A stretch of 64,000 bases of DNA, from positions 124,001 to 188,000 of the forward strand of contig JAWZXG010000026.1 of assembly GCA_037178625.1 (NCBI GenBank). Reading direction: 5' to 3'. Shown here one piece after another: positions 21,761 to 32,545 of the stretch. The translations under genes and the position numbers were made by a program. Under the pieces are notes generated by a model. It had not been told where the DNA came from, ran no database searches, and was given only the letters and a program-made list of their open reading frames with translations. The stretch comes from Skeletonema tropicum (lineage: Eukaryota > Bacillariophyta > Thalassiosirophyceae > Thalassiosirales > Thalassiosiraceae). Position 1 is the first letter of the stretch; each line of letters begins with the position of its first letter.

Positions 21761-22652
21761 GGAGGATAACTTATTAGATAGCTTGCTGGGCGAGTTGGGC
21801 TTTCCTTTGTCAATTTGTCGAGAGACTTCGCAGGCAGGCAGAGCCTTTCTGTCGTTCTTGAGGTATTGAGAGTAGAAGATCGGCATTATATTTATATTGT
21901 TATCAATAATACAGGCCGAAAACTGTAATGCTACCCTTCTGATGGATATAATGCTTTGTTGTACTATTGGGTGGGGTGAGGTGGCAGCTAATAGTGTGAT
22001 GGTCGGGGAGGGCGGGGATATGCAGTTGTTGCAGATGATGTGTGGGTAGAGAGATAGTTACGATTGGTCGAACGGGCGGGAAGATGCGACGTTTCCATTA
22101 TTCTGTGCGTTCTGTGGCACTCAAATAAGCTGTTTACAGGCTCTTTCGTTTTCATCTGGGTAATGGAAAAGGAGTACTTCGCAAATTCTTCCTCTCGTCT
22201 ACGTAGGAATTGTTCTAAACGGTACTCATTTTGAAAAACGGCACCAAACAGACATGCGACAAGCCAGCTGCGATTTCTCAACGCATTTTTGGGACATTAT
22301 TTGTGAGAATAACTCACAATACAAACTAACTTAGGCCAATTGCCTGCCGATTGCACAAGACCCACTCGCTAAAAGAGGTCCAAAAAGAGCCAAACAGGCT
22401 TAATGATATTGTTGAAACCGCTTCAACTTTGCACACGATCATGACGTCATAATCTGATCGTGAAGCACAATTTGTGTCATAAGTAGGAGTTTACCAATTT
22501 TTGAAGAGTCTGCTGCACAACTTCGCGCTCTGCCATAACTCGAGGCAGGCTACTCAATCAATTTCGTTAGGTGTGCAACTGACACTTACTCACTTTGCTG
22601 GTCGTGAAGTAGAGTACTTAGGCTCCCATCACGTTTTATTATAATTTTCAAC
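21761..22652. other. Intergenic stretch between two divergent family members
   Basis: About 890 bases separating the minus-strand gene (start 21760) from the plus-strand gene at 22653. No other gene is supported. CTACGTAGGAATTG occurs at 22199, one of the recurring copies of that motif. Confidence 0.4.
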
Positions 22653-23285
22653 ATGCGCTCAACAAGGATTCATCCGCTTCCACCAACTGATTCGAGCATT
22701 GCAAAGAAGAAGAAGACTGTAAAGTTCTCTTCTGATGCGAAACTGCGCAACTTCACCAGCTGCAATGATCTGCATTCTCCCTCCACTTGGCTCACAGCTT
22801 AAGAAATCTCCTCAATGAAGATGCGAGCCAAAAAATTATCCGTACTTCATTCTATCAATATCAAGACCCGTTCCAGCCAAACCAAGACACCTTCCAAGCG
22901 CTGCGAAATAGTCTACAATTGCCATCCTGCACATTATGAGATCCTAGGAGAGTCGTTACGAGGCATGGAACTTTACACAGATGTCTCCATAGCACGTAGA
23001 CGAGAGTTGTTACGATCTAATTCCATCAGCATAATAGAAGAGCACCAGAATCTAGTCAAGACAAACAGAAGCAAGCTGGCATGTATGTATAGAGAAAGTA
23101 CCAAGGAAGCGATTGTTCACTCAAGGAAGATTGCCGAAGAGGATGCCAGCATAGCAGCGATTATTATGGCAGAAGACTTGAAGCAAGACGTTCATGGTGT
23201 AGCTTCATCTCCATCGTCATCATCTTCTACGAAACCGCTCTCATCCGCTTCTAAAGTACCGATTGCGTTGAATCAAGAAGGATAG
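22653..23285 (+). pseudogene. Diatom-specific V-x-F family member with an in-frame stop
   Basis: From the ATG at 22653 the frame reads KKKKTVKFSSDAKLRNF, then TWLTA, then a TAA at 22800-22802. It continues in the same frame through EISSMKMRAKKLS to 23285. The stop falls inside a segment that in other members reads as W-x(3)-E/D-[IY]. The downstream 156 residues carry the family core GESLRGMELYTDVSIARRRE and an Ala/Arg-rich C-terminus. No GT-AG pair removes the stop without removing the conserved V-x-F motif. It is either a recent pseudogene, an N-terminally shortened protein starting at the ATG at 22815, or a sequencing error. Confidence 0.6.
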
Positions 23286-23750
23286 ATAACTTCTCTGCCC
23301 CTGCTATGCTCAAACAATGTTAACTTGTCGCCCTGCTAAATGAACTCTGAGAAGAATACAAATAAAATATAGTAGCTGCTATTGCTTAGATTAATATGTG
23401 ACTACTAGCAGAAGCACACAGTTCATCGATTACGTGATCAAGACACGGCGGTGCAGTGTCCATGAAATAAAATACTTACCTCTGCATTCATCTGTAAGTA
23501 GAAACTCTGCATAAGTCGGTTACATTGAAAGAGTCAAAGAGAAAGCAACAAAAGCTTTACTTACACTTCAGTACACTTGAACTTGGTTACTTCTATAGTT
23601 GGATACCCAGCAGGTGGATACCGCTGTGACTCCAAATTTCAAGGCGCTGCGCCCAAACGAGCGATCGAGCGAAGAACTCAAATCAAACAACTGCAACTGT
23701 GAGGAACAGTGAAGAGAACCAACTTCATAGTGGCAGCAAACAGCAAACCA
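23286..23750. promoter_or_regulatory. Upstream region of the solute carrier gene
   Basis: 465 bases between the family pseudogene and the carrier ATG. No recognisable element beyond AT-rich sequence. Confidence 0.3.
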
Positions 23751-25010
23751 ATGTCGTCACCGTCCTCCAAAACAGCAGCCGATGGTGGCAGTAGTATCTG
23801 GTCATCCCTTCATCGTAATCATATTTTACGACATGTTCTAATAGTTACAGTAGCTTGCACACTGTACTACCTCAAATACTTTCTCACCGACAAAGACGCT
23901 GAACAACAACAACAGCAAAGCATTACCAACAATGTAATCCACGCCCTCTCCGGCTCACTCGGCTCAGCCCTCTCCATAACAATCTTCTACCCACTCGAAA
24001 CAGTCCGAACACGCCTTCAAGTTGGCGATCCCAACGTAACTCCATCTCGTTGGTCATTTGCTCTCGTGTACAACATCTACCAACAAGAGGGAGTCAGTGG
24101 GCTGTATCGAGGATGGTGGAGTTTATTGGTAGCTCTGATGAGTTTGAACTTTTGTTACTTTTACTGCTTCCATTCATTACGATTGTGGTTGCTGTCGTTT
24201 CAGAATGATAGCTATGACAATTTGACACATGTTCAACTCTTACTATACAAATTGAATGGGCACAAGATGGTGGTGGATTTGATCGCTGGGTATTTGTCTG
24301 GATGTGTGGCAGTTATTATAACGGGTCCGTTATGGCTTGTGAATACTCGGTTAAAGTTGCAGGGTGTAGCATCCGTTGATAAAGGAGGCGAAAATAACAA
24401 TAACAACAATGGCAATGGCAACAATCAATATAATGGCATGTTCCATTGTCTTCACACAATCTACAAACAAGAGGGACTATTCACACTGTGGAAAGGAACT
24501 TTTACATCAATTATACTATCACTCAATCCAGCTATTCAATTAGCTGCGTATGAAATGCTCAAGAGACATCACTTGATTGTAAGAAGTGGATCAAGGGTAG
24601 TATGGTGGATAATCTCGACGATAATCTCCCATGCCAGAGGTTCTACAGAACCATCTCAAGAGAATGATCCAGTTGTAACTAGTACAGATGGGAGTGCTGT
24701 AGAACACTTTATCAATGCGCTCTTATCCAAATTTGTTGCTACGTTGATTACATACCCAATTCAACTTATTCAGACGAGGCAAAGGTGGTCAAAGACATCA
24801 CCAGACAACAAAGCTACTAAAACGATGACAAAACAACGATGGTTTGGTGCAGCTACCCTACATGACTTGACAGAGATCATTCAACAACAGGGCTTCCTAG
24901 GATTATACAGAGGTTTGGAAAGTAAGCTGATGCAGACATGTCTTAATTCGGCATTGATGTTTGTTGCCTATGAAGAGTTGGTGCAGCTGCTGACTAAGCT
25001 GCTTCGATGA
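23751..25010 (+). CDS. Mitochondrial-carrier-family transporter, peroxisomal PMP34/SLC25A17 type
   Basis: 419 residues, intronless. Three carrier repeats are visible, each with a P-x-[ED]-type signature: PLETVR (81-86), PLWLVN (193-198) and PIQLIQ (336-341). The second and third repeats have the acidic residue replaced, as in PMP34. Diagnostic stretches are GPLWLVNTRLKLQG (192-205), LWKGTFTSIILSLNPAIQ (246-263) and GLYRGLESKLMQTCLNSALM (384-403), closely matching the animal PMP34 and plant PNC/PXN pattern. PMP34 relatives exchange ATP, CoA, FAD or NAD across the peroxisomal membrane and support beta-oxidation. Loop 210-228 is a Gly/Asn run. An upstream GTG extends the frame by 14 codons, but the ATG is the natural start. 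Confidence 0.88.
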   Translation: MSSPSSKTAADGGSSIWSSLHRNHILRHVLIVTVACTLYYLKYFLTDKDAEQQQQQSITNNVIHALSGSLGSALSITIFYPLETVRTRLQVGDPNVTPSRWSFALVYNIYQQEGVSGLYRGWWSLLVALMSLNFCYFYCFHSLRLWLLSFQNDSYDNLTHVQLLLYKLNGHKMVVDLIAGYLSGCVAVIITGPLWLVNTRLKLQGVASVDKGGENNNNNNGNGNNQYNGMFHCLHTIYKQEGLFTLWKGTFTSIILSLNPAIQLAAYEMLKRHHLIVRSGSRVVWWIISTIISHARGSTEPSQENDPVVTSTDGSAVEHFINALLSKFVATLITYPIQLIQTRQRWSKTSPDNKATKTMTKQRWFGAATLHDLTEIIQQQGFLGLYRGLESKLMQTCLNSALMFVAYEELVQLLTKLLR

Positions 25011-25197
25011 TGAAGTGTGGGATGAGGTTGTTTTTGAGTTCACTCATTTTAGATTTAGCAATATTAAGTATTAGGCCCCAGACAACATCATAACTTTACT
25101 GATACGTGAGAGATGAGTTGTTTTCAGTTACTATGCAAATCATCTTCGTCACAAATCAATAGCCGAAAACATCTCTTTGCATTCTCCACGTTTTTTT

Positions 25198-26397
25198 TTA
25201 TCCCAAGATACCCTCAACCTTCACCATACCCTTCTCCCTCAAATCCAAAGTCCTCCACATACGATCAATCTCTTCATCATTTCCTTCAATTGTAATTTCA
25301 TTTAATGTTTCATCATCGTTGGTGGCAAGTTTGACCTTCATATCGTCGACACGATCTCCGGATTTCCAGTAGTAGATGCCGGCGTAGGGAGAGAGGAGGG
25401 TAAGGAGGAACCAGTTTGGCGCACCGATGATTGGAAGTTCTGTTGGATTTGTTTTTGTTTATCATGTTCAGATATTGTTGTTTTTTTGTCAAGTGAGTGG
25501 ATGGTGTTATTGCAACGTATAATGTGTGAGTATAACATACAACAATAGAGAGCACACTCAAATCCTCTCCCTACTCGAACTAAATAGTTAAGTACACTCA
25601 CCAAGATCCTGAAACTGAATCTGAAGCACCAAGGCCAAACTAGCCATACCAATAGCCGTACAAAACACCAAAAAGAATGCTTGGGAGGTAGAACGGGCGA
25701 CTAATCCTTTGAATGTAATAGTTTCTCCTGCCTCAGCTACTTCGTAATTGTTTGCTTTCATGTCTGTCGTCAAGTATTTTCACGATTTGTTTCAAAGTAG
25801 TTGCAATAATAATATTGATTTTTTTGTATTATTGATTGAGTGTCATGAGCGTCAAATAATGAAAGGTGAGCATATTCGAAGGAACCAATAAAAAGTATGA
25901 CGCACAACATGATACATATATAATATTCCAAATGTAAGAAGTTACTCACACGCCATAATCTCTCCAGCCTGCTGTCTCAACTCCTTCCCTCCACCCTCTG
26001 CCATCTCACCATCACTCACATAAGTCTTTCGCTTCACCTTCGCCTTGGTACTACGTTTAATTTGACTCCATAATCCTGGAAAAGTGGCAAGATAAAGTGC
26101 AAGGGTGGTGTAATACGAAGCTTTGGAATAAGTGGGGTTGAATCCAGTTGGCTCGGCTACAGAAGCACTACTCGATGCTTCCACTGCAACATCCGCGGCG
26201 GTGTCGACTACGTCAGAGGCGGTGGATAGGACTGCATCGGCTGCATCGGAGATTAGGAGGGAGAAATCATTGACGGATAATTTTTGTGCGGTTCGTGTGG
26301 ATGCTGCCGTTTTGGCGACTGGTGCAAAGGCAGAGCTGGTGGTTGCTGATGTGGCTAGAATGCAGAGGAGGGAGCTTGCTATTGACGACGACTTCAT
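25198..26397 (-). CDS. CCB1: Cofactor assembly of complex C subunit CCB1, plastid
   Basis: Three exons on the minus strand: 26397-25950, 25763-25602 and 25439-25198, with GTGAGT donors and CAG acceptors. The spliced frame is 284 codons (283 residues). The N-terminus carries the diatom plastid motif SAFAP at about 22-26. The mature part matches plant and algal CCB1: YYTTLALYLATFPGLWSQIK, RKTYVSD, RQQAGEIMAYMKANNYEV across the first junction, ETITFKG, QAFFLVFCTAIGMASLALVL (membrane segment), APNWFLLTLLSPYAGIYYW (membrane segment) and EKGMVKVEGILG at the end. CCB1 belongs to the CCB pathway that attaches haem ci to cytochrome b6 in the thylakoid b6f complex. It is divergent to the ankyrin gene at 27058. 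Confidence 0.88.
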
Positions 26398-27057
26398 GGT
26401 TGTTGGTATTATTTCATTGGGGTGTCTGTGTCCGCTGCGCAGTGTTGTTCTTTGTCAGTGTGGTTGGTGTTGGTTCCAAAGAAGCGCACATCGTCATCAT
26501 CGTGTTCATCTGGCGCAAAATTCAAGGTGGAGGGCTAATTTTCTAGTTGGGAGCGTATCAGTATCAAATGGGACCAAGTACGTCACTATCGGACATCTCA
26601 GGACACCATCATGGACGTAATGTCCACCTTTTTAACTTCGTTCAATCTCATTTTCAATTACTCCTAAAAATTTAACGCGAAAACACCCATGTCCACGGCC
26701 CATGTGCACATCGTGGCAAGTTATCCTGTTGGGCGAAGAAATAGCGATTTGAGCCGATTTTGGCCAACAAAATGACACAACTATTCATAAATTTTGAGTG
26801 AGTGCGCCATGAACTGATTCTCATAGTACGTTCAACAATGTTGACGGCGCCGTAGCAGCAATCTCCTCAATGAGAATTCTTCAAGTCTAGAGCTATTTAT
26901 CGTCTTATATCTAATATCGTATCATTTGAAGTTGTTTTACATCTGTGAAAAAAGCGAAGAGCATCAACGCCAAACAAGTGAAGAGTATCGACGCCAAACA
27001 AGTCATTTTTTTGAAGTATTTGAAATAGACAAAGCATATTCTGAAGCATTGCCTAGT
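26398..27057. promoter_or_regulatory. Divergent intergenic region between CCB1 and the ankyrin gene
   Basis: 660 bases that must hold both promoters. A 24-bp near-tandem repeat (CAACGCCAAACAAGTGAAGAG and a second copy) lies at about 26958-27005. The frame of the ankyrin gene stays open upstream to 26926 through this repeat, but without an ATG. Confidence 0.4.
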
Positions 27058-27927
27058 ATGAATGCAGCCCAACAAACCCGCGAAGCAACGACAAACAATG
27101 AATACAATGATGATGAATCATTCACATCAATCTCGTCGTCAGCTGCCGAACAGATTGAGAACTTCATGCTCAACTTGTGCAAGCTCAGTTCATTTGTCAC
27201 GTCCGAGGGGTCTGATAACAACATCCACACTGAGGCGAAGGAGATAACTGATGCCAACCCTTTATCTGATGCCATTAGTCGCTTTGATTGGCAAGCCGCA
27301 ACCAAGATAGTCAAGAGCCAACCTTCCTTAGCCCAGGCTACGTCATCATGTGATGGCATGATCCCTCTCCATCAAGCTCTCGATGCAGGTGCTCCACTAA
27401 AGGTCATCAAAAAGTTACTCGAAGCATATCCTCAAGCTGCTCATACCAAGTGCGGGGAACACAATAGATTACCCATTCACTATCACTTGGCTTCGAAAGC
27501 TGTCACTCCACAGGAATCAATTGTTTCCTTGCTGATTGAATCTTTTCCCGAGTCAACTCGGGCAGGTGATGCCGACAACCAGCTCCCTATTCACTTGGCA
27601 TGTCAGGCTGCACGAGTCTCGGGACAAATCTTCGCAATACTTCTCTGTTCCTTCCCCGAAGGAGCATGTGTTCGTGACATTCATGGAAACTATCCATGTG
27701 ATTATGCTACCTGGAACGAAGATGCGGAAACAAAAAAGATTGCCTTGTCAGCCTTGGTGCAGAATGATGCCATGGAGATGAGTCGATCCTTCCGACGTAA
27801 ACCTCTTTCAAATCCAAAGATTTTTGATGAGCAACCATTATCGGCTCGTACGCAAAAGAGAAAGCGGTTGGAGAATGAGGTGACCTTTTCCATGTTGAAT
27901 TCTTATGATGAACTTCTTTTCCAGTAG
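27058..27927 (+). CDS. Ankyrin-repeat protein
   Basis: 289 residues from the ATG at 27058; upstream only a TTG extends the frame. The N-terminal 70 residues are Ser/Asn/Glu-rich. Three to four ankyrin-type units follow: PLHQALDAGAPLKVIKKLLE (104-122), LPIHYHLA...SIVSLLIESFP (138-164), LPIHLACQAA...IFAILLCSFP (177-200) and NYPCDYA (211-217). The unit style, with PLH at the start and a long second helix ending in FP or YP, is common in diatom ankyrin proteins. A basic KRKRLENE segment near 268-275 could be a nuclear signal. No enzymatic domain. Role: protein-protein contact, partner unknown. Confidence 0.8.
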   Translation: MNAAQQTREATTNNEYNDDESFTSISSSAAEQIENFMLNLCKLSSFVTSEGSDNNIHTEAKEITDANPLSDAISRFDWQAATKIVKSQPSLAQATSSCDGMIPLHQALDAGAPLKVIKKLLEAYPQAAHTKCGEHNRLPIHYHLASKAVTPQESIVSLLIESFPESTRAGDADNQLPIHLACQAARVSGQIFAILLCSFPEGACVRDIHGNYPCDYATWNEDAETKKIALSALVQNDAMEMSRSFRRKPLSNPKIFDEQPLSARTQKRKRLENEVTFSMLNSYDELLFQ

Positions 27928-28579
27928 TGGACTCAACACTGCTTGTGGCAGGGGAAGATGCAACTTCTCCAGTTTTGTGACAATATGTATTAGAAGATTT
28001 AAATACTTAATGTAATTAGTACCAAGTACCCCTCCTTGTCTTCTCTAGAGAGCAGAAGTAATTTGAGTTTTCAAGATCACTGTCTTGTTGGGCGATAGGT
28101 GACAAGCACTTTAAGACAGAAACGATACGCGCATGAGCGACTTGTAGTGGTCTATCATACCTTGTGATGATAGCGGACAAGCACATTAGCGCTCCTCAGA
28201 AGGATTTGCTCATAGAATGGAGGACTGGATGACGTCGTAGCTGATCCGAGAGGTCAAATTTGGGCTGGCCAGCAGCATCATATTATACAACCACATCGTA
28301 TCTATCTCGTCGATATGCTCATGAGCCTCTAGATAGATTGGCTGTTTAAATTATGGAATCACCTGTGAAAGTGATATGGGTTTTAGGCAATGGAGAAAGC
28401 GCTTTTCGCAGTGAGCAATGAGATTGCTGCATTATCTAACTCATTTGACGGGCCGTCTTGTTCTTGTTTGGGAGGGAGACTCTCTTAATGTATTGCTTGG
28501 TTGTCTGACATATCCATGAGGTGAGATGATGCAGTGAACTCGCAAGTCACTGGGCTTCGACCTTCGTCTCGTTCGAGAG
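27928..28579. other. Intergenic stretch, no gene seen
   Basis: 650 bases between the ankyrin gene and the start of the 733-bp inverted duplication. Nothing recognised. Confidence 0.4.
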
Positions 28580-29312
28580 TCGAATGGAGGCTTAACTAAA
28601 GTTTGTGCGCAGCAAATAGACTTGCGACAAATCATGGTGTTGAATATGGGTCTGAAGATGTATTCTGTAGAAGAATCATTATGAGTGTTAAGTAGACTAA
28701 CACAGTCTTGCGACACAGTATTACGTTGCCTTTTAATCTAAACAGTGACACTCAAGACTTTCATTCAACTAGACTAACTCAGACTTGCGACACAGTACAC
28801 AGTATTACTGCTGTTGCTGTCGTTTGTGATGGAGAAAGAGCTGATCAAAATCAAATAATAATTAGTCTCAAGATCAACGTCGTCCCCGTCCCCATCCCCA
28901 TCTAGTTCAGTATCGTCCATAAAGTCTTCCAATAGCAAATCTGTATGGCATTCGAAAGATATACAGCTCTTCCTTTCTACCATAGTCGACGAAGATGACT
29001 CGATCCGAGAAGTACATGAGGCTCGTCGACTACAGCTACGTGCAGACTCCTGATTACGATTACGCTGAGTCGCAACATCAGCTGCGCTGCTTCGACGGAG
29101 TGGACGAGGAATGGAGTAGTATAGAAAAGGATCTTGTTTCTTGAGAGCTTCGAGGTCTTCTTCGCTGAGATTCCTTGTGTCGATCACTTTCTTCGGGGCT
29201 CCATCGGTTGATGCCGCACCTTTCGTTGGGACGGTCAAAGTGGTCACGTAGTCTCCGTTGAAGGCGGCACCAGCAATGTTGGCGTTCCTTGTTGAGGTCA
29301 CGTTGTTCTTGC
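28580..29312 (-). repeat. Left arm of a 733-bp inverted duplication
   Basis: Position x here pairs with 62379 minus x in the arm at 33067-33799. The pairing ends sharply at both edges (mismatch at 28579/33800 and 29313/33066). Translations on both strands are the same in both arms, so identity appears complete or nearly so. The arm lacks the first exon part of the gene in the right arm. Confidence 0.85.
28774..29312 (-). pseudogene. 5'-truncated copy of the 32955-33605 gene
   Basis: The frame encodes the same 175 C-terminal residues as the right-arm gene, including SEEDLEALKKQDPFLYYSIP and RKSCISFECHTDLLLEDF. No in-frame ATG lies upstream: homology stops at 29312, where a C-rich tandem repeat begins. 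With no start or promoter of its own it is probably not expressed as the full protein. Confidence 0.6.
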
Positions 29313-29474
29313 TGCCCCCCCCGTGTTTAGAATTTTCGATTGACTCTTTCTTTGATTGGCTTAGATTTGATTGTTCAGGGGGGACACCCCCCCTTGCCCC
29401 CCCGTGTTTAGAATTTTCGATTGACTCTTTCTTTGATTGGCTTATAGATTTGATTGTTCAGGGGGGGACACACG
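29313..29474 (-). repeat. 81-bp tandem duplication bounded by C/G homopolymers
   Basis: Two copies of a unit with CCCCCCCGTGTTTAGAATTT and TTGATTGTTCAGGGGGG begin at about 29313 and 29394. It abuts exactly the breakpoint of the 733-bp inverted duplication. Confidence 0.8.
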
Positions 29475-29644
29475 GAAGAGGCAAATGGACCTACTCTTCA
29501 AGATTTGATCAATCCCCGACCATGGTGGGCACATGTTATGTAATTAATGCAATCTAAACAGCAAAGAAAATCTCTTTATTCGCCTCTTATCTGCTAGCTT
29601 CGTAACACGATCCCCCCCCTACGAACAACAACATTACTGACATC

Positions 29645-30256
29645 TCAACCCCCCGCTTTCTCCTCCCCTGCATTGCAACTAAGGTATGGGTTGTGTGACA
29701 AACACTCTTTCAACACAGGCACTGTCGCATAAGTGCGAACAGGAAACTTGGTATTGTCATGCACAACAGCAATACGAAGAAGCCTCTCCTCAGCTCCTTG
29801 AGAATTGTATTTTTTCAATCTCAGCAGCTCCGCATCATTTTCAAAATCTGGAAAAAATACTGAAACTTCTGCGCCCAAAATCTTAGACATGCAATCAAAG
29901 TCTAACTCCTCTGCAATCCTTTCGTTATTCTCCAGCTTCTCCACATATTCAATAAAACTCATTGTGCCACCATGTTTCCCAACCCTAAATAATGAAGAAC
30001 GTTCCAAATCCACAGCATTCTCCTTCTCATAATTAATTAATAATCCCTTCAACTCTTCTATTGACATGTACGAACCGTACAACGCCAAATGATTCGATAC
30101 AGCATTCAAAAATCCGTCTTGCCCGTAATTGATCCATAAAACCTCATGCCCATGCTCGAACAGGGTCCGCAAGAACGGAACAGGAAGAGAAATTTTCTCC
30201 GAATTATCAACGAATTGCCTCCTCTCTTTCGTCACAACACCAGTTACAGAACTCAT
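29645..30256 (-). CDS. Protein with an OTU-like layout but no catalytic cysteine
   Basis: 203 residues from the ATG at 30256. The order of segments resembles an OTU cysteine protease: YGQDGFLNAVSNHLALYG (where DGNC-LF-AV is expected), then EELKGLLINYEKENAVD, FIEYVEKLENNERIAEELDF and MSKILGAEVSVFFPDF, as in the Glu-Leu-Ala region of OTU domains. In this alignment the catalytic Cys position is Gly, so a deubiquitinase activity is not expected. The similarity is by eye and weak. It lies between the two arms of the 733-bp inverted duplication. No membrane segment or signal peptide. Confidence 0.45.
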   Translation of the reverse strand: MSSVTGVVTKERRQFVDNSEKISLPVPFLRTLFEHGHEVLWINYGQDGFLNAVSNHLALYGSYMSIEELKGLLINYEKENAVDLERSSLFRVGKHGGTMSFIEYVEKLENNERIAEELDFDCMSKILGAEVSVFFPDFENDAELLRLKKYNSQGAEERLLRIAVVHDNTKFPVRTYATVPVLKECLSHNPYLSCNAGEEKAGG

Positions 30257-30633
30257 CCTTTTCAAGCTTACTAATATTTCGTCACATCACTATCTACTAG
30301 GATAGTATTGCAAGTTTCATATATACCTTAGGGAAGCTGCCTCACTCTTTCAATGACGAATCTGATATCACAACAAACACCCATCAAGATTCGGGGAAGA
30401 AGGAAGGAGACCCAAAAAACGAAATAAAATCAATTTTCAATTCGTACTATTTGAATACTGCTATGTATATAAGTAGACACAATCAATATCGTAGTAGATA
30501 GCCGGTGCCTCCTTTCTTATTTAGAAAACCCGCGCAGCGGCTAGACGAGCGTCAGCGAGGCTAGTCTCTCTAGAGGCACTTTTGTACCCAGACCTCTAGG
30601 TATCGTACTTACTTAGCTAATTATTTCTGCGTA
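30257..30633. other. Short intergenic stretch before the right element copy
   Basis: About 380 bases. It contains CCCGCGCAGCGGCTAGACGA and GCGAGGCTAGTC near 30530-30570, which recall the GC-rich CTAG hairpins at 15776 and 19961. Confidence 0.35.
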
Positions 30634-32545
30634 GCGGAGAACTCACGTGATGCAATGACAAATAAAAATGATGTGTGTCCATAGGATGACACCGATGACG
30701 TCATTAGTAGTTATTCTAAACGTGAAACTCGGCCCGACGAACAGCCCTTGACTCTCCTGATCGTGATTCGTAATCGTGATCATAATCGTGATCATAATCG
30801 TGATCCTAATCGTGATCAGGCTTGCCTCACGAAATTAAAATCCGAGACGGAGCATTTCTTTTCTGGTAAAGTATGTATTGTTTATGTTGTACTTACGACT
30901 AAAAAATAAGCGTTCAAATCTTGTGGTCGGCGCCCACGTTGGCCCGACAACTGTGGATTATGGGTATAAATCAGCTAAACATAACCGTCAAACGATAAAA
31001 TATACCCAAAATCTCCTAGAAACTGGAAACCTCTCCCCAAACCAGACTATGATGTTGTTGGCACGCCCGCAAGCCCGATATCCCGATAGGCCTATCATAG
31101 GACGGCGGAGAAATAATTTTTACATACCATAGTAGATAAGTACAACTCACATCAGTGATGACATCGCTCCACAAGGCATCATCTATCTGCAACTTCTTGT
31201 GACGTACTTTAAAATATCTGTTACACTCATTATTTTTTTTGCGTTCAATACACAGCACCTGCCAACAATGGTCGACCAGCTCATCGTAGACTTCCCCACT
31301 CACCGGAACCGACCCAGAAGATCGGTGCAGTTTGCCGAAATGGCAGAGATTCACATTGTTGCCCGTCACGAGAACAACGAAAACGTTGATCGGCACGATC
31401 TCTGGTACAACAAGTCCGACTATTCTCGCATGAAGCTTGCCATAAAGAAGTCCGCCCGAAAGGTTCGAGCGATGGCCTCAGCTGGAGTTCCCGTTAGTTA
31501 CTCTGACTCTGGAGCTGGCCACGTCTGCCTGGTTGGCATCGAGCATCTCCTCACTCCAGCGACTGTTCTCGAAGTTATGACCTGTAGACGACGATGCACC
31601 CATGCGGTTCTTCGAGAACAAGCGAGGCAAGCAATGAGTGCATCTGACACATGTGGATGGGATGATACCGCAATAGCTTCAATAGTTGAGACGAGAAGGA
31701 CTGCCTTCAGAGCACGGCAGCTTGGCAAGCTTCACCGTGAATCCATCTAATGGCCTATCTTCCACAGGGCTGCAGCAGAATTGTATAGACAATTTTGACA
31801 ATTTTGATTTCATATAGTGTAAATTAACGATAGCTTAGATGAATCTCTAGTAGTAATCAAACACCAATGATGTTGTTTACAACCACTCTACATATTATGC
31901 GAATGTGTTGGGAGCGGCTCTTCCCTTTTTCGGTAAAGAAAATGGGGCTGTGATTCAAACCACACAGATCAACTCTATTAAGAGAGCCTTGATCTTTTCG
32001 GTTTCAGATCTGGCGACATCTTCGAAGACTATCACTTCCAGCTATAGAAGCGCAACGGGACTTCGGATGGGATGACTTCTTTAGAGGATAACTTGTCAAG
32101 GAATGGCGAATGGCTTCAAGCATTGGAACAAACTCTTAATGGAGTCGCCCACCAGCAGTTCCACCAATTCCAAAAAATGATCTGGTATGACGTTGCACTC
32201 CCGCAGTGACATGAGCGGAATAGAATAGCTCATGGATCCCGCCCAGTCACATGACAAGCGGATAAAGAGTACAAAGTCAGCCGAGCAATTAGTATGGCAT
32301 AGTCAGCATCGAGATGAGTTGCCGCCAGGCTTTCACCAACAGTGGGCAGAGCGTAGTATTGACGAAATAAGCAATATGGATTTGGCCACTAGGCGATTGT
32401 GGTTCCATCACATCAAAATTGCACAAGAAGCGCATAACAAGCGTGAGGAACAACGAGAGAAAGATCAAGCAACACTCTCGTACTACTTCAACGCATTCGG
32501 CGCACCATTACCACAACCACAGACACAGCGTGTGGCGCAAGAGGA
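30634..32545 (+). mobile_element. Right copy of the 1.9 kb dispersed element
   Basis: Inverted partner of 3484-5333 and the better preserved copy. It starts at GCGGAGAACTCACGTGA, contains a 12-bp tandem array (ATCGTGATCATA-type, about four units, 30762-30818) that is shorter in the left copy, a conserved GGTATAAATC box near 30963, the V-x-F family gene and a second short frame. Homology ends near GTGGCGCAAGAG at about 32545. No clear terminal repeat. Confidence 0.75.
31268..31750 (+). CDS. Diatom-specific V-x-F family protein, right element copy
   Basis: 160 residues from ATG 31268; a TTG-started extension upstream looks like leader. Same sequence as the product of 4263-4745 with a handful of replacements. 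Motifs: RRSVQFAEMAEIHIVARHEN, DRHDLWYNKSDYSRMKLAI, VGIEHLL and the Arg-rich terminal helix. The two copies keep an intact frame despite nucleotide divergence, hinting at selection or recent duplication. A TATA-like box lies about 300 bases upstream. Function unknown. Confidence 0.7.
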   Translation: MVDQLIVDFPTHRNRPRRSVQFAEMAEIHIVARHENNENVDRHDLWYNKSDYSRMKLAIKKSARKVRAMASAGVPVSYSDSGAGHVCLVGIEHLLTPATVLEVMTCRRRCTHAVLREQARQAMSASDTCGWDDTAIASIVETRRTAFRARQLGKLHRESI

